Part shown: one piece after another, positions 42,060-54,081 of the stretch | How positions within the stretch are numbered: the stretch's first letter is position 1 | Layout: each line of letters begins with the position of its first letter | Assembly: GCA_964550025.1 (NCBI GenBank) | Contig: CAZJYI010000042.1 | Span: 1-64,000, forward strand | From: CAZJYI01 sp964550025 | GTDB taxonomy: Bacteria > Verrucomicrobiota > Kiritimatiellia > UBA8416 > CAYOBW01 | Length of the DNA stretch: 64,000 nt | Direction: 5' to 3' | Position numbers and translations under genes: made by a program | Notes under the pieces: generated by a model | The model's database searches: none | Told to the model about the DNA's origin: nothing | Seen by the model: only the letters and a program-made list of their open reading frames with translations

Positions 42060-43337
42060 GTGGTGACGGAACTCATCTCCCCGCGCGAATCGGCATACCT
42101 GTTTACGGCAGTCAGCATCCTGATCATTCTGGTGCTGCTCCTCGTGTTCCAGACGTACCGCAGCCGGCAGATATCACGGGTGGCGATGAATGGCATCATC
42201 GGGGCCATCCTGACCGGCGTGGTGGTCGTCGCCCTGGTCTTTCTTGAATACGCCGTCCCTCACTCGAGCCAAACGAAGTATGTGCCGCGTCGCAAGCGGG
42301 AACGCTCTACGGAGTTCATCGGAAAGCGGAAAGAGGCCGTGGAGACGACGTTGCCACGAAATTATGTCTGCTACCGCGCGGAAAAGGCCCCGACCATCGA
42401 CGGCAACCTTGCGGACGCCGCCTGGCGGGAAACACCGTGGACGGAGCACTTCGTGGACATCACGGGCCGGGATGAAGCGCCTCCGCGCCTCAGAACGCGC
42501 GTGAAGATGCTGTGGGATGACGCGTGCTTCTACATCGGTGCCGAGATGCAGGAACCCCACGTCTGGGCCACCGTTGCCGAAAAGAACGCCATTGTGTTCC
42601 ATGACAATGATTTCGAAGTGTTCATCGACCCTGACGGTGACAACCACAACTACTACGAGTTGGAGGTCAACGCCCTGAACACGATCTGGGAACTGACCCT
42701 CGTCAAGCCCTATAGGGACGGTGGCCCCCCCATGCACGGCACCAACATGGAGGGGCTGCGGTCGGCCGTCCACGTCGCGGGCTCGCTCAACGACCCGGCG
42801 AATGTCGACCGAGGGTGGTCGGTGGAGATCGCCTTCCCGTGGGAGGGGTTCCGCCGCTATACCAAGGGAGGATTGCCCCCTCGCGGCGACCGGTGGCGCG
42901 TCAACTTCTCGCGCGTGGAGTGGAAACATGTGGTGGTAGACGGCCGATACGAAAAGGAGCCGGGGGCCAAAGAGGACAACTGGGTCTGGTCGCCGCAGGG
43001 CGTCGCCGACATGCACCGGCCCGAGAACTGGGGCTACGTTCAGTTCTCGGCAGCCCACCTGGAGGCCGATACGTTCCGCCCGGACCCGTCCGAACCCCTG
43101 CGCCAGCTACTCATCAAACTGTACTACAAACAGAAAGCGTTTCATGAGAAGAACAAGCGCTGGGCGGCGTCACTTGAGGAGCTCGGGATCGGAGACGACT
43201 TCAGCGCGGGCCGGGCGCGAGTCGCGGCCATGTCCGGCGGAAAAAGCGGTTTCAGGGCAACGGGCGTCATCGTACGTTATGATGGCGATGTCATCACCGT
43301 TCACGTCAACCAGGAATCAAGATTGTGGGTAGAATGA
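42060..43337 (+). CDS. Membrane-anchored protein with CBM9-like carbohydrate-binding domain
   Basis: The 425-aa product has two N-terminal membrane helices (AYLFTAVSILIILVLLLVFQTY, about 12-33; GIIGAILTGVVVVALVFLEYAV, about 45-66). Residues about 100-335 match the carbohydrate-binding family 9-like fold (APTIDGNLADAAWRETPWTEHFVDI, VKMLWDDACFYIGAEMQEPHVWA, NDFEVFIDPDGDNHNYYELEVNAL, GWSVEIAFPWEGF). The C-terminus contains LYYKQKAFHEKNKRWAASLEELGI, a pattern like the globular start of pseudopilins. Adjacent GTG codons at 42060 and 42063 are both possible starts behind AAGGAG at 42050-42055. The stop overlaps the next gene's ATG (ATGA), so they are coupled. Confidence 0.72.
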   Translation: MVTELISPRESAYLFTAVSILIILVLLLVFQTYRSRQISRVAMNGIIGAILTGVVVVALVFLEYAVPHSSQTKYVPRRKRERSTEFIGKRKEAVETTLPRNYVCYRAEKAPTIDGNLADAAWRETPWTEHFVDITGRDEAPPRLRTRVKMLWDDACFYIGAEMQEPHVWATVAEKNAIVFHDNDFEVFIDPDGDNHNYYELEVNALNTIWELTLVKPYRDGGPPMHGTNMEGLRSAVHVAGSLNDPANVDRGWSVEIAFPWEGFRRYTKGGLPPRGDRWRVNFSRVEWKHVVVDGRYEKEPGAKEDNWVWSPQGVADMHRPENWGYVQFSAAHLEADTFRPDPSEPLRQLLIKLYYKQKAFHEKNKRWAASLEELGIGDDFSAGRARVAAMSGGKSGFRATGVIVRYDGDVITVHVNQESRLWVE

Positions 43338-45538
43338 CCTCGAAACGCAAGTCTCTCGCAGTTCGGCATGCCTTCTGGGGCCTGTCGCTATGGCTCGCCC
43401 CGTTTCTCAACGTCACACTCGGCGCCGACGTGCCCATGGCGGCCGACGGCGAGAGAGTCCGATTGGCCATGCAAAAAGCGGTCGCGTATCTCGAAGGCGA
43501 GTGCCGGCAGCGGGCTAACGGACTCCCAGCGGCGCCGCTTCAGGCATCGGGAAGCGGCAGCCGCCGCACCGAACGCTGGGGGGGCGGACACCTGGGGAAC
43601 AACGCGGTCGTCCTCCTAGCCCTGCTCCGCTACGGCAAACCCGAGACGGACGCCGTTGTGGCTCGGATCGCGGAACAGCTCGATCAGTACGTGGCGCAAT
43701 GGGGCGTCCCGGACACCACGTGGGACACCGCGTGGCTCGCCGCCGCCTTCGCGAATCTCGAGGCGCCGCGATTCAGCAAGACACGCGACCGCCTGCTCTC
43801 CCGAATCCTCGACGCCCAGTTGACGGAAGGCACCGCCAAAGGCATGTGGGGCCCCCTGTGTATCAACACCCGGCTCCTCGCGGACTTGCTGGCATACGAG
43901 AAACGGTTGACCGAGGAGCAGGACGACAGGGTCAGAAGCGCAGCGCCCGCGGCTGTGGCAGAAACCCTCAAGGCTCTGACGAATTTCTACCCCAACGTGT
44001 CCCGGCAGGCGCTTCGCTTCAAGAAGGCCACGCGGCCGCAAACGCTCACGGACAACACAGGGGGGACGATCAAGGCGGCCGGTCTGCCCTACGCGCCCTA
44101 CAACCAGGTGTTCGCGGACATGGAGAGCACGGCGCTGGCCGTCTTCGCGCTGACGGAGGCCGATCGGAACGGGTGCCTGCCGGAGAAAACGGCGCGCCCC
44201 TCCAGCCTCGCGGGGCCGCCGATCGGCCTCCCCCGGCAAAGCCGCAACGTACTCTCCGACGCGGCGGCGAGCATCGCCGGCCGCGCCAGACGGGACGGCC
44301 GCTGGGACGCCTGCAACGTGCATGAGCAGACCGGGCCGTTCCCCGCCTACGAGGGCGCCGCGTTCGTTCCGGAGCTCGAGGGAGATCTCGCCTCCGATGC
44401 CACCCTCAGGAGCACGGCTACGGCCCTCACGGCGCTGCTCAGAGCGGCCAAAGCCACCGGCGCTGAGGCCGGCACTATCCTCCGCAGGAACGCCCAAACC
44501 TGTGCCGCTGCCCGCGACAGTCTACTCAAGGAGCTGCCGGCATTCCTGGCGGCGGCTGAGACCAATGTGCACGACAAGGCTTATGCCACCTACAAGACAC
44601 TTCTGCAGGTCGCCGGAGTCGGCCACCGCTACGGGACAGCGGAGGTCGACAGACCCAAAGCCTGCGCGGCGCTCCTCGACACGCTGCTCCGTCTGCAGAA
44701 TGACAACGGGTCCTGGGGCACGCGCCCCCGATACAGCCAGGGCGCCGAACCCGAAGCTGTTGCGGAGACATCCAGCCTGAGAGTGTGGCGCTCCGAATTC
44801 CGGAAACGCCTGTCCCTTCTCCCCGCGGGGGAAGCACGCAAGCTGGAACTCAAATTGTTGGACTACATGTGCGCACGCGCAACGCAGACCGAGGAGGAAT
44901 CCCTGCGAGTGCTCTCAACCTCCTTCGCCCTCTTCTGCCTTGTCGATCTCTCCGTACCCAGGATCGCGGGCTACCTCCCGAGTGCAACGCGAACCGCCGC
45001 GCCGCGACACTTGCTGCGCGCCGTCGCATACATGACCCAGCAGTCAGGGAGGCGCCTTGATGTCGTGCGCGTCGACCCGGACGCCCTTGGCACGGCCTCC
45101 ACGCTTGTGCCGCTGCTGGCCGTCGCCGGGAGTGAGACGGAACTCTCAGAGGCGGTCTGTGCCGCCCTGGGGCAGTACATCGAGTCGGGGGGAGTGCTGG
45201 TCATCGCGCCGGCGCCCGACTCGCGGCAATCGCGTGTCGAGGCGGCAATCCGCAAAGGCGTGGAAAGAAGTCGCGCTATCGCCCTCCGGGGCGGCGAGGA
45301 ATTCATGGTCGACTTCAAGGGCACGCGCCCCGCGCTTCGGGCGCTCTACCTCCGGGACGGCCGCCTGGGGGCCGTGTTCATGCCAGCGTTCTCCACCGGG
45401 TCGAAGCCCGACCGCAGGAAGATCACGGCCTCACAAGCGATACAGACGACGTACCTGTTGCTCAAGCACGCCGCTGCCGCCGGCGCGGCCGGCAGCGAGG
45501 AGACCGTCTCGGGTGCATCCCCGGGCAAGAAGGAGTGA
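43334..45538 (+). CDS. Exported alpha/alpha-toroid protein with DUF4159-like C-terminus
   Basis: The 734-aa product has a signal-like N-terminus (SLAVRHAFWGLSLWLAPFLNVTLGA) and repeated helical pairs of the prenyltransferase/squalene-oxidase-repeat type (VRLAMQKAVAYLEGE, NNAVVLLALLRYGKPETD, WDTAWLAAAFANLEAP, LQNDNGSWGTRP), with no terpene-cyclase catalytic motif. From about residue 555 a Rossmann-like domain (RLDVVRVDPDALGTASTLVPLLAVAG, YIESGGVLVIAP) resembles the DUF4159/amidotransferase-like domains found in PVC genomes. It is translationally coupled to the CBM9-like gene and separated by two bases from the next one. Function unknown. Confidence 0.65.
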   Translation: MTSKRKSLAVRHAFWGLSLWLAPFLNVTLGADVPMAADGERVRLAMQKAVAYLEGECRQRANGLPAAPLQASGSGSRRTERWGGGHLGNNAVVLLALLRYGKPETDAVVARIAEQLDQYVAQWGVPDTTWDTAWLAAAFANLEAPRFSKTRDRLLSRILDAQLTEGTAKGMWGPLCINTRLLADLLAYEKRLTEEQDDRVRSAAPAAVAETLKALTNFYPNVSRQALRFKKATRPQTLTDNTGGTIKAAGLPYAPYNQVFADMESTALAVFALTEADRNGCLPEKTARPSSLAGPPIGLPRQSRNVLSDAAASIAGRARRDGRWDACNVHEQTGPFPAYEGAAFVPELEGDLASDATLRSTATALTALLRAAKATGAEAGTILRRNAQTCAAARDSLLKELPAFLAAAETNVHDKAYATYKTLLQVAGVGHRYGTAEVDRPKACAALLDTLLRLQNDNGSWGTRPRYSQGAEPEAVAETSSLRVWRSEFRKRLSLLPAGEARKLELKLLDYMCARATQTEEESLRVLSTSFALFCLVDLSVPRIAGYLPSATRTAAPRHLLRAVAYMTQQSGRRLDVVRVDPDALGTASTLVPLLAVAGSETELSEAVCAALGQYIESGGVLVIAPAPDSRQSRVEAAIRKGVERSRAIALRGGEEFMVDFKGTRPALRALYLRDGRLGAVFMPAFSTGSKPDRRKITASQAIQTTYLLLKHAAAAGAAGSEETVSGASPGKKE

Positions 45539-45540
45539 GT

Positions 45541-46965
45541 ATGCTTGCCAGCCTCCTGCGCGCACTTCGCACGGCCGGCATCGTGTTGGGATGCCTGCTG
45601 GGCTTCTTCTTTGTGATCGAGGTGATCCAGGCCCAACAGGTTCTCTACGCCGTGCATCCGGTCTTTGGCACAACCTTTGCGCTGCTCTTGGCCGCGGGTT
45701 GCACGGCTCTACTCGTGTGGTATGTCGTGTCTTTGAAACGCCATCCGGTCACGCTGCGTCCCCCACCCCGCCGGGAGCTGGAAAAGGCCGAAAGACGGGA
45801 ACTGCGGACCTACGCGCGATACCTCCGCCGCGTCATGCGGCGCCTGGCACGAAACGAGCATCTCCCCGACATCAACCGTGCCGCCCTGGAAAGCGAGGAC
45901 GAGCAACTGCGCGAAGCCCTGTCCGACGATGCCGACATCACGGACCTTGTCGAAGCCATCCGAAATGCCGAAGAACTCCGCATCCAACCGGCGATGGCCT
46001 TGCTGGATCAGCTCGCGGAGAAGGAGGTGCGGCGCTGCGTGCGGGACGTCATGCTGGGGGTCACGTTGAGCCCCTGGCGGACCGTCGATCTGCTCGTGGT
46101 CATGTATCGCAACGCGCGCATGGTCACGCGGATCACGGGTGTCTATAACAACAGCCCCAGGCTCCGCGAACACTTCCTCATCCTGCGGGACGTGGCCGCC
46201 ATCGTGGCCACCGTCAACTTTCTCAACTACGGGAGCCGGCTGATGCAGAACCTCGTGACGTCCGTCCCGCTGCTTGGGCGTTTCAGCGACGACGTCGCGC
46301 AGGGCGTCGGGGCAGGGCTGCTGACCTCGGTCGCGGGCCACGCGGCACTGGCGCGCTGCCGGGCTTTCCGCGGGTGGAACGAGATCGAAGCCCAGGCCAC
46401 GCTCCGCAATCAGCTCGGTGTGTTCATGGCCGATATCAAGAAGATCGTCTTCGACGACATGCTTCCCCAGATCCGCAAACCGGTCGCGGCCCTTTCACCC
46501 GACGCTGCCGGCGAGCCCGGCTGGGCGAATCGGCTGCGCGACGGAATAGCCGGCGCCATCGACGACACAACGGCCATGATGGACTCCTTCGTCCGCCAAC
46601 CGGTCGTTGCCGCCGGACGCGGAGCGGCCAGAACGGGTGCGGCCCTCACGGAACGAACGATCGACGGCATACGAGCCGGCGTGAAAGGCACGGTGGCGGG
46701 CGTGCGCAAAACGGGTAAAGCCATCGGCTCCGGCGCCGCCCGAGCCGGGCGCGGCGTCGGCAGGATCGCCGCCGCCACGGGACGAACGACGAAACGCGGC
46801 GTTTCAGCGGTAACCGGGAAGCTCCGCAGGAAGAAAGGCAGCAAGAGAGCCGCTGCCGGCGATCCCGACACCCCTTCCCCGCCACCCAAAATCACCACCG
46901 CGGACGTGACCGTGGACGGCGAAGCGCCCAACGGGAAACAGCAGCCCGGGGATGCTCGCAAATAA
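45541..46965 (+). CDS. DUF697/YcjF-like inner-membrane protein with long basic Gly/Ala tail
   Basis: The 474-aa product has two N-terminal helices (GIVLGCLLGFFFVIEVIQA, about 12-30; FGTTFALLLAAGCTALLVWYVV, about 42-63), a cytoplasmic helical region, and a DUF697-like segment (SPWRTVDLLVVMYRNARMVTRITGVYNNSPRLREHFLILRDVAAIVATVNFLNYGSRL, about 180-235) like that of YcjF/TIGR01620 proteins. The last 140 residues are rich in Gly, Ala, Arg and Thr with repeated GTVAGVRKTGKAIGSGAARAG phrases. AAGGAG five bases before ATG 45541 decides the start over GTG 45535. It is part of the operon-like run with 42060 and 43334. Role unknown. Confidence 0.7.
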   Translation: MLASLLRALRTAGIVLGCLLGFFFVIEVIQAQQVLYAVHPVFGTTFALLLAAGCTALLVWYVVSLKRHPVTLRPPPRRELEKAERRELRTYARYLRRVMRRLARNEHLPDINRAALESEDEQLREALSDDADITDLVEAIRNAEELRIQPAMALLDQLAEKEVRRCVRDVMLGVTLSPWRTVDLLVVMYRNARMVTRITGVYNNSPRLREHFLILRDVAAIVATVNFLNYGSRLMQNLVTSVPLLGRFSDDVAQGVGAGLLTSVAGHAALARCRAFRGWNEIEAQATLRNQLGVFMADIKKIVFDDMLPQIRKPVAALSPDAAGEPGWANRLRDGIAGAIDDTTAMMDSFVRQPVVAAGRGAARTGAALTERTIDGIRAGVKGTVAGVRKTGKAIGSGAARAGRGVGRIAAATGRTTKRGVSAVTGKLRRKKGSKRAAAGDPDTPSPPPKITTADVTVDGEAPNGKQQPGDARK

Positions 46966-47013
46966 GTGCCGTATGCCGTTGACACTCCGAGTGCAACAGG
47001 GCACCATAAACAC

Positions 47014-49908
47014 ATGATAGGGTCGCGGCTTGGATACATTGGTACGGCGCAGGTTGTAGCGGCTCACCTTCTCGTATCGACGGTCGCATCGCAGGCCGCC
47101 ACACTCTACGTTGCTCCCGGTGGGAGCCACGTCCCACCCTACACCAACTGGCTCACGGCGGCCACGAACATCCAGGCGGCGGTGGATACGGCAGGAGGCG
47201 GCGACACCGTCCTCCTCACCAACGCGGCATTCGCCCTTTCCTCGCAAGTCACCGTCACCAACGGCCTCACCATTCTTGGAGCGACAAACGGCACGGGCGC
47301 ACAAGTCAGCGGTGCCGGCCGGACACGTTGCTTCTACCTCAGTCACCCTGGCGCCGTCCTTGACGGCCTGACCATCGCCGACGGATGCGCGGGAGACGGC
47401 GGGGGCGTGTACGTCCATGAGAGCGGGACCGTCCTCAACTGTACCATCACGAACAACACGGCTACCAACGCGTATAGCAGAGAAGAAGCGTGTGGTGGCG
47501 GCGGCATCTGCCTGTGGAACGGGGGCATCGTGAGAGACTGCCTCATCGTGGCCAACTCCGCGACGAATGAGGGCGGTGGCATTCTGTGCTACTCCAACGG
47601 CCTGATTACGCACTGCGAGATCAGGCACAACACATGCATAGACGACGGAGCAGGGGTGACGTGCCGCAGTGGCGGCGTCGTACGCCGCTCGCTGATAGAG
47701 GGCAACGTCTCCAGCGACAAGGGTGGCGGAGCACAGGCCCACGGGGCAGGACGTGTCGAACATTGCATCGTCCGGCACAACAGCGCGAACTACGGTGGCG
47801 GGGGAATCTACACTCGCAACGGCGGAACGGCAAGAAACTGCCTGGTTACGCAGAACAGTGCCGCCCTCTACGGTGGAGGCATTGTGACCTATTTCGTCGA
47901 TGCGCACATCGAGAGTTGTACGATCGTGTCGAACAGCGCGAACAACGGCGGCGGTATCTACCTGTTCAGCCACGCCTCGATCGAAAACTCCATCATGTGC
48001 TTCAACACGGCCACGGAGAACTACGACGAAATTAACGGGGATTCGGCGCGCAACCCAACTATTTCCAATTGCTGCTGTACGTTACTGCTCCCCGGCACGG
48101 GGAATATCACGAACAACCCTTCCTTCATCGACATGGCGAACGGTGACTATCGGCTCGCGGAGGGATCGCCCTGCATCGATGCGGGAGTCCTCCAGCCATG
48201 GATGTATGGAGCGCACGATCTCCAAGACGCGGACCGCGTCCTGGGACCGAGGGTCGACATCGGCGCGTACGAGAGCGCGGGGGCATTCTCCTGCAGCTTC
48301 ACAACAGCATCTCGCCACTTGGGCGGCGGGGCTTGGGAAGCGGTCCTCACGGCGCACGCGGGGGGGACGAACATAGTCCAACCCTATTTCGTGTGGGACC
48401 TCGACGCTGACGGCATCCGCGATTGCGAAGGTCTGGAGTACAGCACACTGACGCGCATCTACGATGGGACTGGCCTGCATCGCGCGACGTTGACCGTCGA
48501 GAACGCGACGGGAGAGAAAGCGTCCTACACCAGTGTCTTCAGTGTCGGTCCGGCCGCATACGTTTCATCAACAGGATCCGACGTGTACCCGTATGCCAGC
48601 GCGGCTGACGCTGCCAGAAGCGTCCATGCGGCCCTTGCTGCCGTCGTCAACCAGGGTGGCTCCGTCGTTATTGTGCTCGGTGGTACGTACCAACTGACGG
48701 ACCAGGTCACGCTCACTGATCCCATCGAGATCCACGGCCATGGGAATCGCGACGAGATCGTCGTGAGAGCCGCGACCGGTCAGCGCTGTTTCTACCTCGA
48801 CAACCCGGGGGCCGCTGTCGCCAACCTGACGATCACGGGGGGATCGGCCAACAATGGAGGCGGCGTCTATATCGATAGCGGTGGAACCGTGAGCGACTGC
48901 AGCATCGTCAGCAACGAGGCGGACTGGGGCGCCGGAGTCTACGTCAGCGAGAAAGGCACTGTGCAACGCTGCCTGATATCCGACAACTCCGGTTCGAGCT
49001 ACGGCACCGGGGCATACCTCAAAGGGGGGCTTCTGCGTGACTGCGTGATCACGCGCAATGGTGATACTGCTTACGGAGGCGCCGGGGTCCATTGCTCCGG
49101 CAACACCTTGGTCCGTCACTGCACGATAGTGAGCAACCGATGCGTTGGGCGCTGGAGCTACTGCGGCGGAGTTGTGCGCGAGGGAAGCGCGAGAGTTTGG
49201 GATTCCATAGTCTACGATAACGATCACGTAGTACGGGTTGGCGAAATCCATGTCAGCAACTGGAAGGGCGAAGGAACCGCAACAAGCTTCCTCAACTGCT
49301 GCACAACACCGCTGCCGCCGGGCACAGGCAACATCACCAACACACCCGGTTTTGTGAATCTCGACGCCGGCGACGTCCGTCTTGCGCCGGGATCGCCCTG
49401 CATCGATCAAGGACTGGCCGGTCCGGAGTCCGGGCAAGACATTGACGGCATCCCGCGGCCGCTGGACGGGAACGGGGACGGCCGCGCCGTTTCCGACATG
49501 GGTGCCTACGAGTACTTTCTCCCAACCGCGGATTCGGACGGTGACGGACTCACCGACACGAACGAGCTCTACGTGGTGGGCACCAGCCCGGTCAGTCCCG
49601 ACACAGACGGGGACACCTCGGGTGACGGAGACGAGGTGATCGCCGGGACGGATCCGCTGAGCCCCTTCAGCGTCTTCGCCATCCACGACGAGTGGTACGA
49701 CGCCTCGTCCCGCGCGGTCGTGCTCTCGTGGAACAGCATCACCGGACGCTTGTACACGGTGCAGCACACTGATGACCTCGTTTCGGGACCGTGGACAGAC
49801 CTCCCCGCCCGGACCGAAATCCCCGGCACGGGATCACTGCTGAACTGCACCAACCCGGCAGCCGCGGCGCCTTCCTACCACCGCGTTCTTGTCCGGCACG
49901 CTCCGTGA
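47014..49908 (+). CDS. Secreted parallel beta-helix protein with choice-of-anchor and calcium-binding repeats
   Basis: The 964-aa product has a signal peptide (QVVAAHLLVSTVASQAATLYVAPGG). Two right-handed beta-helix regions (about 40-400 and 520-800) show many GGGxY and N-C turns (GDGGGVYVHESGTVLNCTITNNTA, NYGGGGIYTRNGGTARNC, NNGGGVYIDSGGTVSDCSIVSN); each ends with a LAEGSPCIDAG or LAPGSPCIDQG block plus DIGAYES/DMGAYEY. A PKD-like domain lies between them. Near residue 850 a thrombospondin-3-type calcium segment DSDGDGLTDTNE...DTDGDTSGDGDE appears, and the C-terminus (GRLYTVQHTDDLVSGPW...YHRVLV) is typical of Kiritimatiellota/Verrucomicrobiota exoproteins. It may be an adhesin or polysaccharide-active surface protein. 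The start lacks a clear ribosome site; GTG 46966 is an alternative. Confidence 0.85.
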   Translation: MIGSRLGYIGTAQVVAAHLLVSTVASQAATLYVAPGGSHVPPYTNWLTAATNIQAAVDTAGGGDTVLLTNAAFALSSQVTVTNGLTILGATNGTGAQVSGAGRTRCFYLSHPGAVLDGLTIADGCAGDGGGVYVHESGTVLNCTITNNTATNAYSREEACGGGGICLWNGGIVRDCLIVANSATNEGGGILCYSNGLITHCEIRHNTCIDDGAGVTCRSGGVVRRSLIEGNVSSDKGGGAQAHGAGRVEHCIVRHNSANYGGGGIYTRNGGTARNCLVTQNSAALYGGGIVTYFVDAHIESCTIVSNSANNGGGIYLFSHASIENSIMCFNTATENYDEINGDSARNPTISNCCCTLLLPGTGNITNNPSFIDMANGDYRLAEGSPCIDAGVLQPWMYGAHDLQDADRVLGPRVDIGAYESAGAFSCSFTTASRHLGGGAWEAVLTAHAGGTNIVQPYFVWDLDADGIRDCEGLEYSTLTRIYDGTGLHRATLTVENATGEKASYTSVFSVGPAAYVSSTGSDVYPYASAADAARSVHAALAAVVNQGGSVVIVLGGTYQLTDQVTLTDPIEIHGHGNRDEIVVRAATGQRCFYLDNPGAAVANLTITGGSANNGGGVYIDSGGTVSDCSIVSNEADWGAGVYVSEKGTVQRCLISDNSGSSYGTGAYLKGGLLRDCVITRNGDTAYGGAGVHCSGNTLVRHCTIVSNRCVGRWSYCGGVVREGSARVWDSIVYDNDHVVRVGEIHVSNWKGEGTATSFLNCCTTPLPPGTGNITNTPGFVNLDAGDVRLAPGSPCIDQGLAGPESGQDIDGIPRPLDGNGDGRAVSDMGAYEYFLPTADSDGDGLTDTNELYVVGTSPVSPDTDGDTSGDGDEVIAGTDPLSPFSVFAIHDEWYDASSRAVVLSWNSITGRLYTVQHTDDLVSGPWTDLPARTEIPGTGSLLNCTNPAAAAPSYHRVLVRHAP

Positions 49909-50090
49909 TCGGTCCCCTCGGACGGCATGCGCCCCCCGGCAACCACGAGCACGAACGGTAGCCGCGAGCGTGAGATGTAACCACGAGCGTGAGCGAGTGG
50001 ACATCCCCCCGGTGCGCTCGCCCGTCTTCAGATCCACTCATTTACACTCGTGGCTACGCATCAAACCGTGTTACTTCGTTCTCCCCCTCA

Positions 50091-50136
50091 CACTTCGACA
50101 TTCATTATTGGGCTGTTCATCATTCGACATTTCCCC
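50091..50136. repeat. Partial heptad array, copy C
   Basis: TTCGACA and TTCATTA follow in phase from 50094, then after one 8-base unit TTCATCA and TTCGACA (50116-50129), ending TTTCCCC. This matches the right arm and flank of the elements at 4025 and 18011. It lies between the convergent ends of the beta-helix gene and clpB. The rest of the gap 49909-50144 contains CGAGCGTGAG-type short repeats. Confidence 0.6.
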
Positions 50137-50144
50137 CTCCCCTC

Positions 50145-52745
<2,601 letters not shown>

Positions 52746-52984
52746 TGATCCATCACCTCCATGTTGACTCACCACGCAGACGGGAAGCAACTCCTGTGCC
52801 ACAGCAAAGAACAACACCGCAACAAACTCATGTACAACATGTTACAAGAACAGCCCAGAACCATCGATAGCGCCATTATGTCTCACATATCCGCAAGCCC
52901 ACATGAAGAACTACGCCAATATTTCCCAAGACGCGTCAAAACGCCAAGTACACCGCGGAAGCCGGAGGCCGGCGACGGGAACCA

Positions 52985-53145
52985 GCGACAGGGACAGACC
53001 CTGTACATCCGTACACCCGGCAGGGAGGGACAGACCCCGCACATGGCGGGGTCCGGGACGAAACGGACGGGGACAGACCCTGAACACCCGCACCCATAGC
53101 AACAGGACAACGGACAGGGACGGGGACGGGGACAGACCCTGTCAT
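52985..53145. repeat. Cluster of four GGGACAGACCCTG-type repeats
   Basis: The 601-bp gap 52746-53346 contains no supported gene. GGGACAGACCCTG or a one-base variant occurs at 52991, 53027, 53070 and 53129, separated by unrelated GTACACCCGG-like spacers of unequal length. The unit resembles REP-type repeats found beside Y1 transposases in other genomes, but no transposase is present. A run of eight T at about 53235 follows a weak hairpin. Spacing is irregular, so it is not a CRISPR array. Confidence 0.6.
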
Positions 53146-53346
53146 ATGGCGGTCCGCGCCGGTCGGTCACGCGGCAGAAACGATGCAGAAAACGCTTGTA
53201 AAGGCCGGTTTTTTGGGGTACTAAAGCCAACCCATTTTTTTTCGTGTGACGCTGGGAAAGCTCCGGCGTTGAACGAAGTGATCTTGTTTTCTTTTTCCAG
53301 CAGTGCCGGGCCGCACACCCCGGCAGCAACCAACCAGGAGGGTACG

Positions 53347-54081
53347 ATGCTAGAGGTCAAGCAACTCCGCAAGACATTCGGCCCTATCGAAGCCGTGAGA
53401 GGAGTCTCTTTCACGGCTGAGAAGGGGGAGGTCCTAGGATTCCTAGGGCCAAACGGCGCCGGGAAGACAACGACCATGCGCATGATCACGGGATTCCTGC
53501 CGCCCACGTCGGGCACGGCCGTCGTCAACGGGCATGACGTGCTGCAGGCGCCTGTGGCAGCCAAATCGCAGATCGGCTATCTGCCGGAGCAGGCCCCGGC
53601 ATACGACTCGATGACAGTGACGGCCTTTCTGCTCTTCGTGGCGGAGGTGCGCGGCATCCGGGGTGCGGAGAGGAAGCGCGTCGTTGAGGAGGCCATCAAG
53701 CGTTGCCACCTGGAGCGCGTGCGCAACCAGTCGGTACACACTCTCTCAAAGGGGTATCGCCAGCGTGCCTGTTTCGCACAGGCCATCTTGCACGACCCGC
53801 CGATTCTCATCATGGACGAGCCGACGGACGGGCTCGACCCGAACCAGAAGTTCACCGTCCGGCAGATGATCAAGGAAATGGCAGCCGAGAAGACCATCAT
53901 CATTTCGACGCACATCCTCGAAGAGGTCGACGCGGTCTGCAGTCGGGCAATCATCATCAGCAACGGCGAGATCGTGGCCAACGACACGCCTGAGGAACTG
54001 AAGAAGAAGAGCGAATCGGGGCGTCTTGACGATGTCTTCCGCATGCTGACTGTTGGAAAGGAGAGCGACCGTAATGACTAG
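53347..54081 (+). CDS. ABC transporter ATP-binding protein (Gld/NatA-like)
   Basis: The 244-aa ATPase has Walker A GFLGPNGAGKTTTMRM (residues 31-46), a Q loop near YLPEQAPAYDSMTV, signature TLSKGYRQRACFAQAIL, Walker B ILIMDEPTDGLDPNQ and switch HILEEVDAVC. It energises the permease encoded next and, by gene order, belongs with the GldG-like and DUF4340 proteins. GldA-type ATPases in Bacteroidetes have this company. CCAGGAGGG precedes ATG 53347; the last eight bases overlap the permease gene. It heads an eleven-kilobase co-directional run. Confidence 0.92.
   Translation: MLEVKQLRKTFGPIEAVRGVSFTAEKGEVLGFLGPNGAGKTTTMRMITGFLPPTSGTAVVNGHDVLQAPVAAKSQIGYLPEQAPAYDSMTVTAFLLFVAEVRGIRGAERKRVVEEAIKRCHLERVRNQSVHTLSKGYRQRACFAQAILHDPPILIMDEPTDGLDPNQKFTVRQMIKEMAAEKTIIISTHILEEVDAVCSRAIIISNGEIVANDTPEELKKKSESGRLDDVFRMLTVGKESDRND

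Noticed and set aside
53027..53141. CRISPR-like repeat cluster
   Set aside because: Repeat units are only 13 bp and spacing is irregular; no cas genes are in the window.
53200..53245. Intrinsic terminator ending in eight T residues
   Set aside because: The possible stem (TGGGGT with ACCCA) is short and bulged, and no plus-strand gene precedes it.
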